From assembly GCF_009711165.2 (NCBI RefSeq), contig NZ_WMID02000019.1, forward strand, positions 1 through 64,000: a stretch of 64,000 nucleotides of DNA, written 5' to 3'. The notes below the pieces were generated by a model that searched no databases, was not told the origin of the DNA, and saw only the letters and a list, made by a program, of their open reading frames with translations. The stretch is from Flavobacterium sp. MC2016-06. Lineage in GTDB: Bacteria > Bacteroidota > Bacteroidia > Flavobacteriales > Flavobacteriaceae. Positions 16,241-24,589 of the stretch are shown here, in pieces. Each line of letters begins with the position of its first letter. The first letter of the stretch is position 1. The position numbers and the translations under genes were made by a program.

Positions 16241-17434
16241 TTATTTGATTTTTTGAAGCCTTAGCAGCGCTTCCAAATAATAATAATCTGCGTAATTTAT
16301 GGAACAGTCTATTTCGCTTCCAGCAGGTTTATGTCCTGTTGCATGAAGTAAAAATGCCGAATTAACATCTCGGCTTTGATACTGATCTGACAACGAAACG
16401 ATCATCTTTTTAGATTTTGTCAGGTACTCGTTTTTCAAATTCTTATCTTTTGTATACGAGCTCAATTCTATAAGTGCCGAAGAAACAATTGCTGCTGCAG
16501 AAGCATCTCTAGCCGCATTTGGAATATCTGGAGCATTAAAATCCCAATACGGAACTAAATCTTCTGTCGTTAATCGATCCAAATACACACGTGCCACTTT
16601 ATGAGCAAAATCTAAAAACTTAGGATCTTTGGTTTCTCTATAAACCATTGTAAAACCATAAATCGCCCAAGCCTGTCCGCGCGCCCACATACTATCATCA
16701 CTATATCCCTGAGCTGTAATTCCTTTTATTTTTTTACCCGTTTCATAATCATAAATTACAACGTGATACGAAGTATAATCTGGTCTAAAATGATTGTTCA
16801 TCGTAGTTTCGGCATGTTTTACCGCAATGTTGTACAACTTTTTGTTACCGCCGTTTTTAGAAGCCCAAAAAAGCAATTCGAGATTCATCATATTATCGAT
16901 AATCGTATTGTGTCCGCCATATTTATTATGAGGCCACGACTGAATTGTTCCTACTTTTGGATTAAAAAGTGTTGCTAAAGTATCGGCTGTTTTTAAAATA
17001 ATATCTTTGTAAGCTGCGTTTTTAGTCAAACGATATCCATTTCCGAAACTATTAAAAACCTGAAAACCTAAATCGTGATCAGCCGCTTTGGTTACTGATA
17101 AAGGCGTTAAAAACCGACTGAATTTATCAGCTTCTTTTTCCCATTTTTTATCTCCTGTCGCTTCATACAAATACCATAATTCTCCTGGCCAAAAACCACT
17201 TGTCCAATCTTTATAGTTAACAAATTTCCATGTAGCGCTTCCATTAGGTACAGTTCGAGGCGAAGTTCCGTCATCTGGAATAACTTTTAAGGTTTTTGAT
17301 GCTTGCGCTGCACAATACTCTAATTGCTTTTTTACATCAAATGAATTTGCTTCTGTTTTTTTCTGCGAATAACTTACAGTTACAGAGATCAAGAACACAG
17401 TTAATAAAGAAGAATTTTTTGGTTTGAGATTCAT
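16241..17434 (-). CDS. GH88 family unsaturated glucuronyl hydrolase-like enzyme
   Basis: This is an exported 397-residue (alpha/alpha)6-barrel enzyme with a signal peptide (about 1-23). The two essential aspartates of family 88 are visible: D121 in ADHDLGFQ and D180 in TIIDNMMNLELL, matching D88 and D149 of the Bacillus enzyme. Such enzymes remove the unsaturated uronic acid left by polysaccharide lyases acting on glycosaminoglycans, ulvan or related polymers. No lyase, sulfatase or SusCD pair is adjacent, so the polymer target is unclear. Confidence 0.9.
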   Translation of the reverse strand: MNLKPKNSSLLTVFLISVTVSYSQKKTEANSFDVKKQLEYCAAQASKTLKVIPDDGTSPRTVPNGSATWKFVNYKDWTSGFWPGELWYLYEATGDKKWEKEADKFSRFLTPLSVTKAADHDLGFQVFNSFGNGYRLTKNAAYKDIILKTADTLATLFNPKVGTIQSWPHNKYGGHNTIIDNMMNLELLFWASKNGGNKKLYNIAVKHAETTMNNHFRPDYTSYHVVIYDYETGKKIKGITAQGYSDDSMWARGQAWAIYGFTMVYRETKDPKFLDFAHKVARVYLDRLTTEDLVPYWDFNAPDIPNAARDASAAAIVSSALIELSSYTKDKNLKNEYLTKSKKMIVSLSDQYQSRDVNSAFLLHATGHKPAGSEIDCSINYADYYYLEALLRLQKIK

Positions 17435-17545
17435 AGTAGTTTTTTTGGATGCTAAATTTATAAAAATTAGTGTCAGTTTTCTGCTAATTTAAATCTTTCG
17501 TCTTTTAGGCATACTAAATTTGTACTATTGTTGTACCAAAATCAA

Positions 17546-17576
17546 CCTTTGTCAAAGTTTAAAACTTTGACAAAGG
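17546..17576. repeat. 31-bp perfect palindrome between divergent genes
   Basis: CCTTTGTCAAAGTTT (17546-17560) and AAACTTTGACAAAGG (17562-17576) are exact inverted repeats around one base. It lies about 110 bp upstream of the GH88 gene and about 70 bp upstream of the DUF2809 gene. There is no T-run. It could be an operator, a cruciform or a repeat remnant. Confidence 0.7.
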
Positions 17577-17644
17577 AAACTGCGGAGATAAAAAACTGAA
17601 AGATTCATTGTAACTTTGTTTGAATTAAAATCATAAATTAAACT

Positions 17645-18049
17645 TTGGATAAATCCAGAATACGCTATCTCCTTTTATTCTTCACTGTTATTCTATTCGG
17701 AATTCTGTCGAGGAAAATTTCATTTATTCCGCTATGGATTGGTGATTTTCTATATGCTGTTATGATTTATGTATTGGTTCGAATATTTTTTACAAATAAA
17801 AAAGCTTCATTTATTATAGTGCTTGCTCTTTTAATTTGTTACGGAATTGAGTTTCTACAACTTTATCAAGCAGATTGGATTATTGATCTTAGAAAAACAC
17901 TTTTTGGGAGATATGTTTTAGGACAGGGATTTTTATGGAGTGATATTCTAGCCTATACTTTTGGAATTGCAATTGCTTTTATAATCGAAAAAATCATTTT
18001 AAAATATTATCATCATGAATCTCGTTTTCGCATCAAACAACAAAAATAA
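17645..18049 (+). CDS. DUF2809 family membrane protein
   Basis: This 134-residue protein has about four transmembrane helices. LRKTLFGRYVLGQGFLWSD and CYGIEFLQLYQADW are typical of DUF2809. An in-frame stop lies just upstream (17639-17641) and no ATG occurs before residue 39, so translation must begin at the TTG at 17645. The last 35 bp overlap the rdgB start in another frame, which suggests translational coupling. Function unknown. Confidence 0.75.
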   Translation: MDKSRIRYLLLFFTVILFGILSRKISFIPLWIGDFLYAVMIYVLVRIFFTNKKASFIIVLALLICYGIEFLQLYQADWIIDLRKTLFGRYVLGQGFLWSDILAYTFGIAIAFIIEKIILKYYHHESRFRIKQQK

Positions 18050-18593
18050 AATTAAGGAAATACAAAGTATACTTCCAGAAACAATTAAAATATTGAGTCT
18101 TGAAGAAATTGGCTGTCACGAAGATATTCCAGAAACTGCAGATACAATTGAAGGAAATGCTATTTTGAAAGCCGATTATGTAACTCAAAAGTTTGGTTAC
18201 GATTGTTTTGCAGATGATACAGGCTTAGAAGTTACTGCATTAAATGGAGAACCTGGTGTTTATTCGGCTAGATATGCAGGAGAGCAGCGCAGTGCCGATG
18301 ATAATATGAATAAACTGTTGAACGCTTTATTGGACAAATCTGATAGAAGTGCAAAGTTCAAGACCGTAATTGCATTAAATTTAAAAGGAGAACAACATCT
18401 TTTTACGGGCATTGCTAAAGGACAAATTACTTTGAATAAAACTGGAAATGAAGGTTTCGGATATGATCCGATTTTTCAGCCGGAAGGTTACACAGAAACT
18501 TTTGCCGAATTGCCTCTAGAAACAAAGAATAAAATTGGTCATCGCGGAAAAGCAACTCAGCAACTAATTGATTTCCTGAACGCAACAAAATAA
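18015..18593 (+). CDS. rdgB: Non-canonical purine NTP pyrophosphatase (RdgB/HAM1)
   Basis: This cleaves ITP, dITP and XTP to monophosphates and so keeps deaminated purines out of nucleic acids. The 192 residues show the N-terminal FASNNKNKIKEIQ substrate loop, FADDTGLEVTALNGEPGVYSARYAG, EGFGYDPIFQPEG and a C-terminal KNKIGHRGKA. Length and all motifs are normal. It overlaps the DUF2809 gene by 35 bp and is probably read from the same mRNA. Confidence 0.95.
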   Translation: MNLVFASNNKNKIKEIQSILPETIKILSLEEIGCHEDIPETADTIEGNAILKADYVTQKFGYDCFADDTGLEVTALNGEPGVYSARYAGEQRSADDNMNKLLNALLDKSDRSAKFKTVIALNLKGEQHLFTGIAKGQITLNKTGNEGFGYDPIFQPEGYTETFAELPLETKNKIGHRGKATQQLIDFLNATK

Positions 18594-18767
18594 TTGTTTA
18601 AAATACAACATTTTAGAAGCAAAAAATTAAATTTCATGACGTGTTTTTTTGAATTTTTCTTCAAGCATTTTAAAAAATGATTTTACATCAACCATAACTT
18701 TTTGATAATCAAATCATAACAAAAACACAAATCTTAAAATAGCATTAGTTTATATGAATAATTAACA

Positions 18768-18775
18768 GTAATTTT
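18768..18775 (+). promoter_or_regulatory. -7 promoter element of the DEAD-box helicase gene
   Basis: TAATTTTG is an exact TAnnTTTG match, 22 bp upstream of the ATG at 18798. It overlaps the alternative upstream start at 18774, so that start would lie before the transcript begins. Confidence 0.6.
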
Positions 18776-18797
18776 GCACCCTATTTTAAATACACAT

Positions 18798-20399
18798 ATG
18801 AATAAATTTGAACAATTAGGATTGAATGAATCGTTACTGAAGGCGATTTTAGATCTAGGATTTGAAAATCCGTCAGAGGTACAGGAAAAGGCGATTCCCC
18901 TATTATTGGAAAAAGACACAGATATGGTTGCGTTGGCTCAGACAGGGACAGGGAAAACGGCAGCTTTCGGTTTTCCGCTAATTCAAAAAATTGATGCTGA
19001 CAATAGAAACACACAAGCATTAGTTTTATCGCCAACACGAGAACTTTGTTTACAGATTACCAACGAACTTAAAAACTACTCAAAATACGAAAAAGGTATT
19101 AATGTGGTAGCAGTTTACGGCGGGGCTAGTATTACAGAGCAAGCCAGAGAAATTAAAAGAGGTGCACAGATTATTGTGGCAACTCCGGGCAGAATGCAAG
19201 ACATGATTAACAGAGGTTTAGTAAACATTAAAAATATAGATTACTGTATTCTTGATGAAGCTGATGAGATGTTAAACATGGGATTCTATGAAGACATCGT
19301 ATCTATTTTATCAGATACTCCAGACGAAAAAAGCACATGGTTGTTCTCTGCAACTATGCCGCAAGAGGTTGCTAGAATTGCAAAACAATTTATGAGCGAT
19401 CCAGTAGAAATTACAGTTGGAGCTAAGAACTCAGGTTCTGCAACTGTTTCTCACGAATTTTATTTAGTAAATGCACGTGATCGTTACGAAGCTTTAAAAC
19501 GTATCGCCGATGCAAATCCAGATATTTTCTCTGTAGTTTTCTGTAGAACAAAACGTGATACACAAGCTGTAGCTGAAAAATTAATTGAAGATGGATACAG
19601 CGCTGCTGCATTGCATGGAGATTTATCTCAAGCGCAACGTGATGGTGTAATGAAATCTTTCCGTGGAAGACAAATTCAGATGCTTGTTGCTACTGACGTT
19701 GCTGCACGTGGAATTGACGTTGATAATATTACTCACGTAGTAAACTATCAATTACCTGACGAGATTGAAACATACAATCACCGTTCAGGACGTACTGGTA
19801 GAGCTGGAAGATTAGGAACTTCTATCGTAATTGTTACTAAAAGTGAATTACGTAAGATTTCTTCTATCGAGAGAATCATCAAACAAAAATTCGAAGAAAA
19901 AGCTATTCCATCTGGAATCGAAATCTGCGAAATTCAATTATTGCACTTAGCAAATAAAATTAAAGATACTGAGGTAGATCACGAAATTGACAACTACCTT
20001 CCAGCAATCAACAATGTTCTTGAAGGTTTAACTAAAGAAGAGTTGATTAAGAAAATGGTATCTGTAGAATTTAATCGTTTTATTGCTTACTACAAAAAGA
20101 ATAGAGATTTATCGTCTCAATCTGGAGAAAGACGCGAAAGAAGCGATTCTGCTGAACCAAGAGAATTTAATAATAACGGAGCAGTTCGTTATTTTGTAAA
20201 CATTGGTTCAAGAGACAATTTCGACTGGATGTCGCTTAAAGATTACTTGAAAGAAACATTAGACTTAGGTCGTGATGACGTTTTCAAAGTAGATGTAAAA
20301 GAAGGTTTCTCTTTCTTTAACACAGATCCTGAGCATACAGATAAAGTTATGGATGTATTAAACAACGTACAATTAGAAGGACGTCGTATTAATGTTTAA
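18798..20399 (+). CDS. DEAD-box ATP-dependent RNA helicase (DeaD/CsdA-like), tail cut by in-frame stop
   Basis: The 533-residue open frame holds both helicase domains and an RNA-binding dbpA-like domain. Motifs in order are the Q motif, AQTGTGKT, PTRELC, DEAD, SAT, and HRSGRTGRAG. It unwinds RNA in ribosome assembly and mRNA turnover, notably in the cold. The frame ends at TAA 20397-20399 right after RRINV. The next 106 codons continue in the same frame as a classic Arg/Gly-rich tail. Flavobacterial homologues I recall read RRINVEISKN, so a GAA to TAA change is the simplest explanation. Core activity should survive; tail-dependent RNA binding should be lost. The start at 18798 fits the promoter and the usual MNKFEQLGL N-terminus. 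Confidence 0.93.
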   Translation: MNKFEQLGLNESLLKAILDLGFENPSEVQEKAIPLLLEKDTDMVALAQTGTGKTAAFGFPLIQKIDADNRNTQALVLSPTRELCLQITNELKNYSKYEKGINVVAVYGGASITEQAREIKRGAQIIVATPGRMQDMINRGLVNIKNIDYCILDEADEMLNMGFYEDIVSILSDTPDEKSTWLFSATMPQEVARIAKQFMSDPVEITVGAKNSGSATVSHEFYLVNARDRYEALKRIADANPDIFSVVFCRTKRDTQAVAEKLIEDGYSAAALHGDLSQAQRDGVMKSFRGRQIQMLVATDVAARGIDVDNITHVVNYQLPDEIETYNHRSGRTGRAGRLGTSIVIVTKSELRKISSIERIIKQKFEEKAIPSGIEICEIQLLHLANKIKDTEVDHEIDNYLPAINNVLEGLTKEELIKKMVSVEFNRFIAYYKKNRDLSSQSGERRERSDSAEPREFNNNGAVRYFVNIGSRDNFDWMSLKDYLKETLDLGRDDVFKVDVKEGFSFFNTDPEHTDKVMDVLNNVQLEGRRINV

Positions 20400-20720
20400 A
20401 TTTCTAAAAACGACGGTGGTGGAAGACGTGACCATAACGGACGTTCTGGCGGCGGAAGAAGTTCTGGCGGACCAAGACGTGAAGGTTCTGGTGGTTTCGG
20501 TCCAAGACGTGAAGGTTCTGGTGGCGGAGGCTTTAAAAGCGATAGAAATTCTGCACCTAGAGAAGGTGGTTTTAGAAGCGACAGAAACTCATCTGCTCCA
20601 AAAAGAGAAGGTGGTTTTAGAAGCTCAGCTCCAAGAAATGAAGGCGGTTCAGACAGAGCACCTAGACGTTCTGACAGCTTTGGTGATTCACCTAGACCAA
20701 GAAGACCAAGAAGAGACTAA
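20400..20720 (+). pseudogene. Detached RGG-type C-terminal tail of the DEAD-box helicase
   Basis: This is in frame with the helicase and begins directly after its TAA codon. It translates as ISKNDGGGRRDHNGRSGGG..., with about six GGFRS/PRREG-type repeats rich in Gly, Arg and Ser, and ends PRRPRRD-stop at 20718-20720. There is no ATG at its start and no further stop or frameshift, so the damage is one codon. It would be translated only by read-through. A shifted-frame ORF over the same bases is an artefact. Confidence 0.85.
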
Positions 20721-20756
20721 TTCTCTTTGTTAATTTTCTGATAATTATATTCGAAG

Positions 20757-20825
20757 ACTGCGAAATATTTAATCCCGATTTACTACTTTTAGTGCTTTAA
20801 ATCAGGATATGAAATATTTCGCAGT
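20757..20825 (+). promoter_or_regulatory. Long hairpin enclosing the start codon of the 20809 gene
   Basis: ACTGCGAAATATTT (20757-20770) pairs perfectly with AAATATTTCGCAGT (20812-20825), which is codons 2-6 of the gene. An inner stem TCCCGATTTA/TAAATCAGGA (one mismatch) extends it. The ATG at 20809-20811 lies within the structure. There is no T-run, so it is not an ordinary terminator. It could limit translation initiation. Confidence 0.55.
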
Positions 20826-21582
20826 TTTCTTTTTTATGCTACTCTCAACAGTGGGTTTTGCGCAAGACACAGAGTCTACAGTTCCTCAAAGAGTTTCAGG
20901 TTATATCATTAACGATAATACTAAGCAGCCTCTTTCTAGTGTAAATGTTATTAACACTAATAAAGTACGGGGCGCAAAATCTGATGACAAGGGATATTTT
21001 GAAATTGATGTACAAGTCAATGACACACTTCACTTTTCTATTTTAGGATTTCAATCGCTAAGAATTAGAGTAACAAATGACTGGATAAAAAATAAGGTAA
21101 CAAGGATTCAGCTTACTGAAAAAGCAATTGCGCTTGAAGAAGTTGTTATTGCTCCTTTTAGCTTAACGGGGTATCTAGAAATTGACGCCAAATTAATTCC
21201 AACTAAAGAAAACTACCGCTACAGTATATCTGGTCTTACACAAGGTTATGAAGCTGGAGAGTATTCTCCAAATGCTTTTGGAAAGGTTTTAGGGTCTATT
21301 TTTAATCCTGCTGATATGCTTTATAATTTCTTTGGTAAAAATGCAAAAGAACTCAAGAAGCTTAAGGAGATGAAAAAAGACGATACGGTTAGAAATCTTT
21401 TAGAGTCTAAATACGATCGAGAAACCGTTTCTGTATTATTAGGTATTAGTAAAGATGAGATTCCCGAAATCATGCATCGATGCAATTACTCTGATGCATT
21501 TATTCAAACGGCAAATGATTTGCAGATTATGGACGCCATTAGCGCTTGTTATGAGCAATATAAGGTGCTGAAAAGAAATTAA
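20809..21582 (+). CDS. Exported protein with CarboxypepD_reg-like domain
   Basis: This encodes 257 residues with a signal peptide (MKYFAVFFFMLLSTVGFAQ). A beta-sandwich domain of the carboxypeptidase-regulatory type (about 28-110) follows: VSGYIINDNTKQPLSSVNVINT, GYFEIDV, LHFSILGFQSLRI. The rest is helical and of unknown function. The first domain is the one found at the N-terminus of SusC receptors, but no plug or barrel follows. It is probably periplasmic or attached to the outer membrane. Confidence 0.75.
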   Translation: MKYFAVFFFMLLSTVGFAQDTESTVPQRVSGYIINDNTKQPLSSVNVINTNKVRGAKSDDKGYFEIDVQVNDTLHFSILGFQSLRIRVTNDWIKNKVTRIQLTEKAIALEEVVIAPFSLTGYLEIDAKLIPTKENYRYSISGLTQGYEAGEYSPNAFGKVLGSIFNPADMLYNFFGKNAKELKKLKEMKKDDTVRNLLESKYDRETVSVLLGISKDEIPEIMHRCNYSDAFIQTANDLQIMDAISACYEQYKVLKRN

Positions 21583-21601
21583 AATCACTTAAAAAAATAT
21601 T

Positions 21602-21633
21602 AAAATCCTCAATTTTATAATTGAGGATTTTTT
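21602..21633 (+). terminator. Intrinsic terminator after the 20809 gene
   Basis: AAAATCCTCAATT (21602-21614) pairs perfectly with AATTGAGGATTTT (21619-21631) around TTAT, followed by more T. Confidence 0.9.
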
Positions 21634-21742
21634 ATTTGTATAACTTTTCTTTTTAAAATTCAGGGTTTAAAGTAAATAATTGATTAATTTTAGTCATTCT
21701 TCTTTTATTAAAATCATTTTTTGATTTTAAAATTATTACAAA

Positions 21743-23056
21743 ATGACAAAAATAACTACTAAAATTTTAAACTTTACAGACCTTAATAAAGGCGAAGAAA
21801 ATAAAAAAACTGTAATTCAAAATATTACCAGCGCTGTATCTTTTAGAGGATCAAATCTCTGGATTTTAGTCTGCGCCATTATTATTGCTTCTGTTGGATT
21901 AAATGTAAATTCTACTGCTGTTATCATTGGAGCAATGCTTATTTCTCCGTTAATGGGACCAATTGTGGGCGCAGGTTTTGGTTTAGGAATGTATGATTTT
22001 GAACTTTTAAAAAAATCAATTAAGAATCTTATTATTGCAACCGTAGTCAGTTTGACTACTTCTACTATCTATTTTTATATAAGCCCGTTTAAAGAAGCTC
22101 AATCTGAATTATTAGCCAGAACATCTCCTAATATTTATGACATTCTGATCGCCTTTTTTGGAGGTTTGGTAGGTGTTATAGCCGTAACTCGAGTAGAAAA
22201 AGGAAATCCAATTCCTGGTGTTGCCATTGCAACAGCTTTAATGCCGCCTTTGTGTACTGCTGGTTATGGTTTAGCATTGGGCAACATGAAGTATTTTATT
22301 GGCGCAATGTACTTATATACCATAAACTGCGTTTTTATTTGTATTGCCACTTTTGTAATTGTCAATTATCTAAAATATCCTATAACCAAACAACTTAATC
22401 CTAAACATCAAAAACGCGTAAAATATTTTATTTCTATTTTAATTCTATTTTTAATTGTTCCGAGTGTATTTTACGCTTATCAATTATTCATCCAAAAAAA
22501 CTATACACTAAAGACTCAGACTTTTATACAGAAAGAATTTTTAGACAATGATTATCCAATTATCTATAAAAACATCGAATACAATACTAATCCAAAAAAA
22601 ATAGAATTGGCTTTTTTAACTAAAAAATTTAATGATACCGAAATTACTGATTTAAATAAAAAACTAGCATCCTATGATCTAAAAGATACTCGTTTGGTTA
22701 TCAAGCAAGATACCTTTAACTTAGCCAAAGATATTATGGCTAAAATAAACGACAGTCGGGATTTAGTCGATCAAAAAGATGTTTTAATTAATAATTTGAG
22801 AAATCAATTGTCTCAATATCAATTTAAAAACATTCAAATAAGCAATGAAGCCAAAATTATATTTCCTTTTGTAACTTCGTTGACAATTGGAAATTATTCA
22901 ACAGAAAACAAAGAAAACAAAACTAAAATTATTCCAATTATACTTTTTCAAAGTAAAGATGATGTTAAACCAGAAACCAAGAAAAAGCTGGAATCATGGT
23001 TAAAAGTAAGACTTCAAAAAGATTCAATTGAAGTATATAGACAAACAGCAAAATAA
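21743..23056 (+). CDS. DUF389 family membrane protein
   Basis: This encodes 437 residues. Residues about 30-240 form six or so transmembrane helices with the DUF389 signatures STAVIIGAMLISPLMGPIVG and GVAIATALMPPLCTAGYGLA. A soluble C-terminal part (about 255-437) is rich in Lys and Asn. The family is widespread; transport has been suggested but no substrate is known. A small Lys-rich ORF and a porin gene follow on the same strand. Confidence 0.85.
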   Translation: MTKITTKILNFTDLNKGEENKKTVIQNITSAVSFRGSNLWILVCAIIIASVGLNVNSTAVIIGAMLISPLMGPIVGAGFGLGMYDFELLKKSIKNLIIATVVSLTTSTIYFYISPFKEAQSELLARTSPNIYDILIAFFGGLVGVIAVTRVEKGNPIPGVAIATALMPPLCTAGYGLALGNMKYFIGAMYLYTINCVFICIATFVIVNYLKYPITKQLNPKHQKRVKYFISILILFLIVPSVFYAYQLFIQKNYTLKTQTFIQKEFLDNDYPIIYKNIEYNTNPKKIELAFLTKKFNDTEITDLNKKLASYDLKDTRLVIKQDTFNLAKDIMAKINDSRDLVDQKDVLINNLRNQLSQYQFKNIQISNEAKIIFPFVTSLTIGNYSTENKENKTKIIPIILFQSKDDVKPETKKKLESWLKVRLQKDSIEVYRQTAK

Positions 23057-23081
23057 ACAAAACCATTAAAAATTAAAGATT

Positions 23082-23192
23082 ATGTCAAAAAGTCAAGATG
23101 CCAAAAAAACGGTAAAAAAAGAACCTCTTAAAACAGCTAAAGAAAAAAAGGAGGAAAAAAGAGAAAAGAAAAACAATCCTAAAAGGGATTAA
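23082..23192 (+). CDS. 36-residue lysine/glutamate-rich small protein
   Basis: ATG at 23082, stop TAA at 23190-23192. The product begins MSKSQDAKKTVKKEP and ends NNPKRD; more than a third of it is Lys, with alternating Glu, so it is probably a single charged helix or disordered. It starts 25 bp after the DUF389 stop. Charged tiny proteins of this sort occur in Flavobacterium genomes, but I know no function. AT-rich chance ORFs of this length exist, yet the ATG, spacing and composition favour a real gene. Confidence 0.55.
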   Translation: MSKSQDAKKTVKKEPLKTAKEKKEEKREKKNNPKRD

Positions 23193-23248
23193 TTTCTTTT
23201 ACTGAAAATAAAAATTCTAAATAATTTGAGAATTTAAAATTAGAAATA

Positions 23249-24523
23249 ATGAAAAAGAATTACATTTTTAAAATTAGTCTTTTGTCATTTTTATTTTTCA
23301 TGGGTGGCAAAATATATGCACAACACACCGACTTAGTCGATGATTCTCAAACTCAAATCCTGGCCGATACCACCCGAAGTTACTTTATTCCAGATGCCAC
23401 TCATAAAGAAATGAGATGGTCTCGAACAAAAAACAAGTGGTTTTCTGCACAACTGGGTTTTGCTCCTATTTTAGATTATAATGCTTACATTCAAAATGAG
23501 GATAGTAAAAATCAAGTTGGCACTCAAGAAAACCGATTTGACATTAGAAGTGCCAGAGTTATGGTAAGCGGAAAAATTAATTTTAAAAATCCGTGGAAAT
23601 ATTTAATAAGCGTTGAATATAAAGGTCTCGATCGCCCCGATGACAGTAATAATTTTGGATTTACTGATTTTAAAATTGTAATTCCGGTATCTGAACATAG
23701 TGAAATTGCAATAGGAAAAGTTAAAGAAACTTTTGTCTATGAAATGGTTGGTGATGCTGCTAATTTACCCCAGTTTGAGCGATTATTAAATCCTTTTTTT
23801 AACAGTCGAAATATGGGAGCTGTTTATCATTATTATTTGATGAATAACCGAATGACTCTTGCTGCGGGCGTTTTTAAAGACTGGCTGGCTGCCGATAAAA
23901 GCTTTTCTGACAGTAACACTACTTTTACTGCCAGAGTTACCGGGCTCCCAAAATGGGATAATGATGGTAAAGAATTTGTACATCTTGGTATAGGTATGCG
24001 TTATGTGGATGCAAAAGACAATGTTATTCGATTAAAAAACAAAAACGAATCGAACATTACCGATAATTATGTTGATACGGGAAATATGGATGCTTCTCAT
24101 CAATTTAACCTAAGTATGGAACAGCTTTGGAGTTTAGATAATTTTTCGGCTTTGATTGAATATGTACACAACTGGACTGCGACAACAGATTATGGTTTAC
24201 AGCAATTTAATGGTTATTATGTAACGGGAAGTTATGTTTTAAGTGGCGAACAGCGTCCTTACGATAAAATGGCGGCATATGCCCGAAGAATTAAACCTAC
24301 AGGAAAATATGGAGCATGGGAACTTGTGGCTCGTGTGGGAAGAAATGACTTGGAAACAAAAGAAGTTCATGGTGGAATTAACAACCGTTATGACTTAGGT
24401 TTGAATTGGTGGGCAACGCAATATTGGAAAGCTGGATTAATCTACGGAATTAGCAATTTAGAAAAAGATGGAATAATTGGTGTTACAAACAACTTTCAGT
24501 TTAGACTTCAGTGGATCTATTAA
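23249..24523 (+). CDS. OprP/OprO-like outer-membrane porin
   Basis: The 424 residues carry a signal peptide (about 1-24) and then amphipathic beta-strands typical of the phosphate-selective porin O/P family. Examples are FDIRSARVMVSGKINFKNPWKYLISVEY, GKVKETFVYEMVG and the C-terminal strand NNFQFRLQWIY with its terminal aromatic residue. Family members form 16-stranded trimeric channels for anions; phosphate selectivity cannot be read from this sequence. It may be cotranscribed with the DUF389 gene and the 36-aa ORF. Confidence 0.85.
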   Translation: MKKNYIFKISLLSFLFFMGGKIYAQHTDLVDDSQTQILADTTRSYFIPDATHKEMRWSRTKNKWFSAQLGFAPILDYNAYIQNEDSKNQVGTQENRFDIRSARVMVSGKINFKNPWKYLISVEYKGLDRPDDSNNFGFTDFKIVIPVSEHSEIAIGKVKETFVYEMVGDAANLPQFERLLNPFFNSRNMGAVYHYYLMNNRMTLAAGVFKDWLAADKSFSDSNTTFTARVTGLPKWDNDGKEFVHLGIGMRYVDAKDNVIRLKNKNESNITDNYVDTGNMDASHQFNLSMEQLWSLDNFSALIEYVHNWTATTDYGLQQFNGYYVTGSYVLSGEQRPYDKMAAYARRIKPTGKYGAWELVARVGRNDLETKEVHGGINNRYDLGLNWWATQYWKAGLIYGISNLEKDGIIGVTNNFQFRLQWIY

Positions 24524-24529
24524 AAGTCA

Positions 24530-24571
24530 CAGTCTCAGTTTTCAGTACTAAAAAACTGAAAACTGAGACTG
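24530..24571. terminator. 17-bp perfect hairpin between convergent genes
   Basis: CAGTCTCAGTTTTCAGT (24530-24546) and ACTGAAAACTGAGACTG (24555-24571) pair exactly around an 8-nt A-rich loop. It separates the porin and pepD 3' ends and probably stops transcription from both, although T-runs are weak. Confidence 0.65.
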
Positions 24572-24589
24572 CAGACTAAATTTAAAAAT

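Noticed and set aside
18774..18797. Upstream ATG of the helicase frame
   Set aside because: It overlaps the TAATTTTG promoter element, and homologues start at MNKFEQ (18798).
20392..20733. 113-residue open frame beginning MFKFLKTTVVED
   Set aside because: It overlaps the RGG tail of the helicase in another frame. Its composition (Val/Glu/Leu repeats) is just the shifted reading of GGT/CGT/GAA codons.
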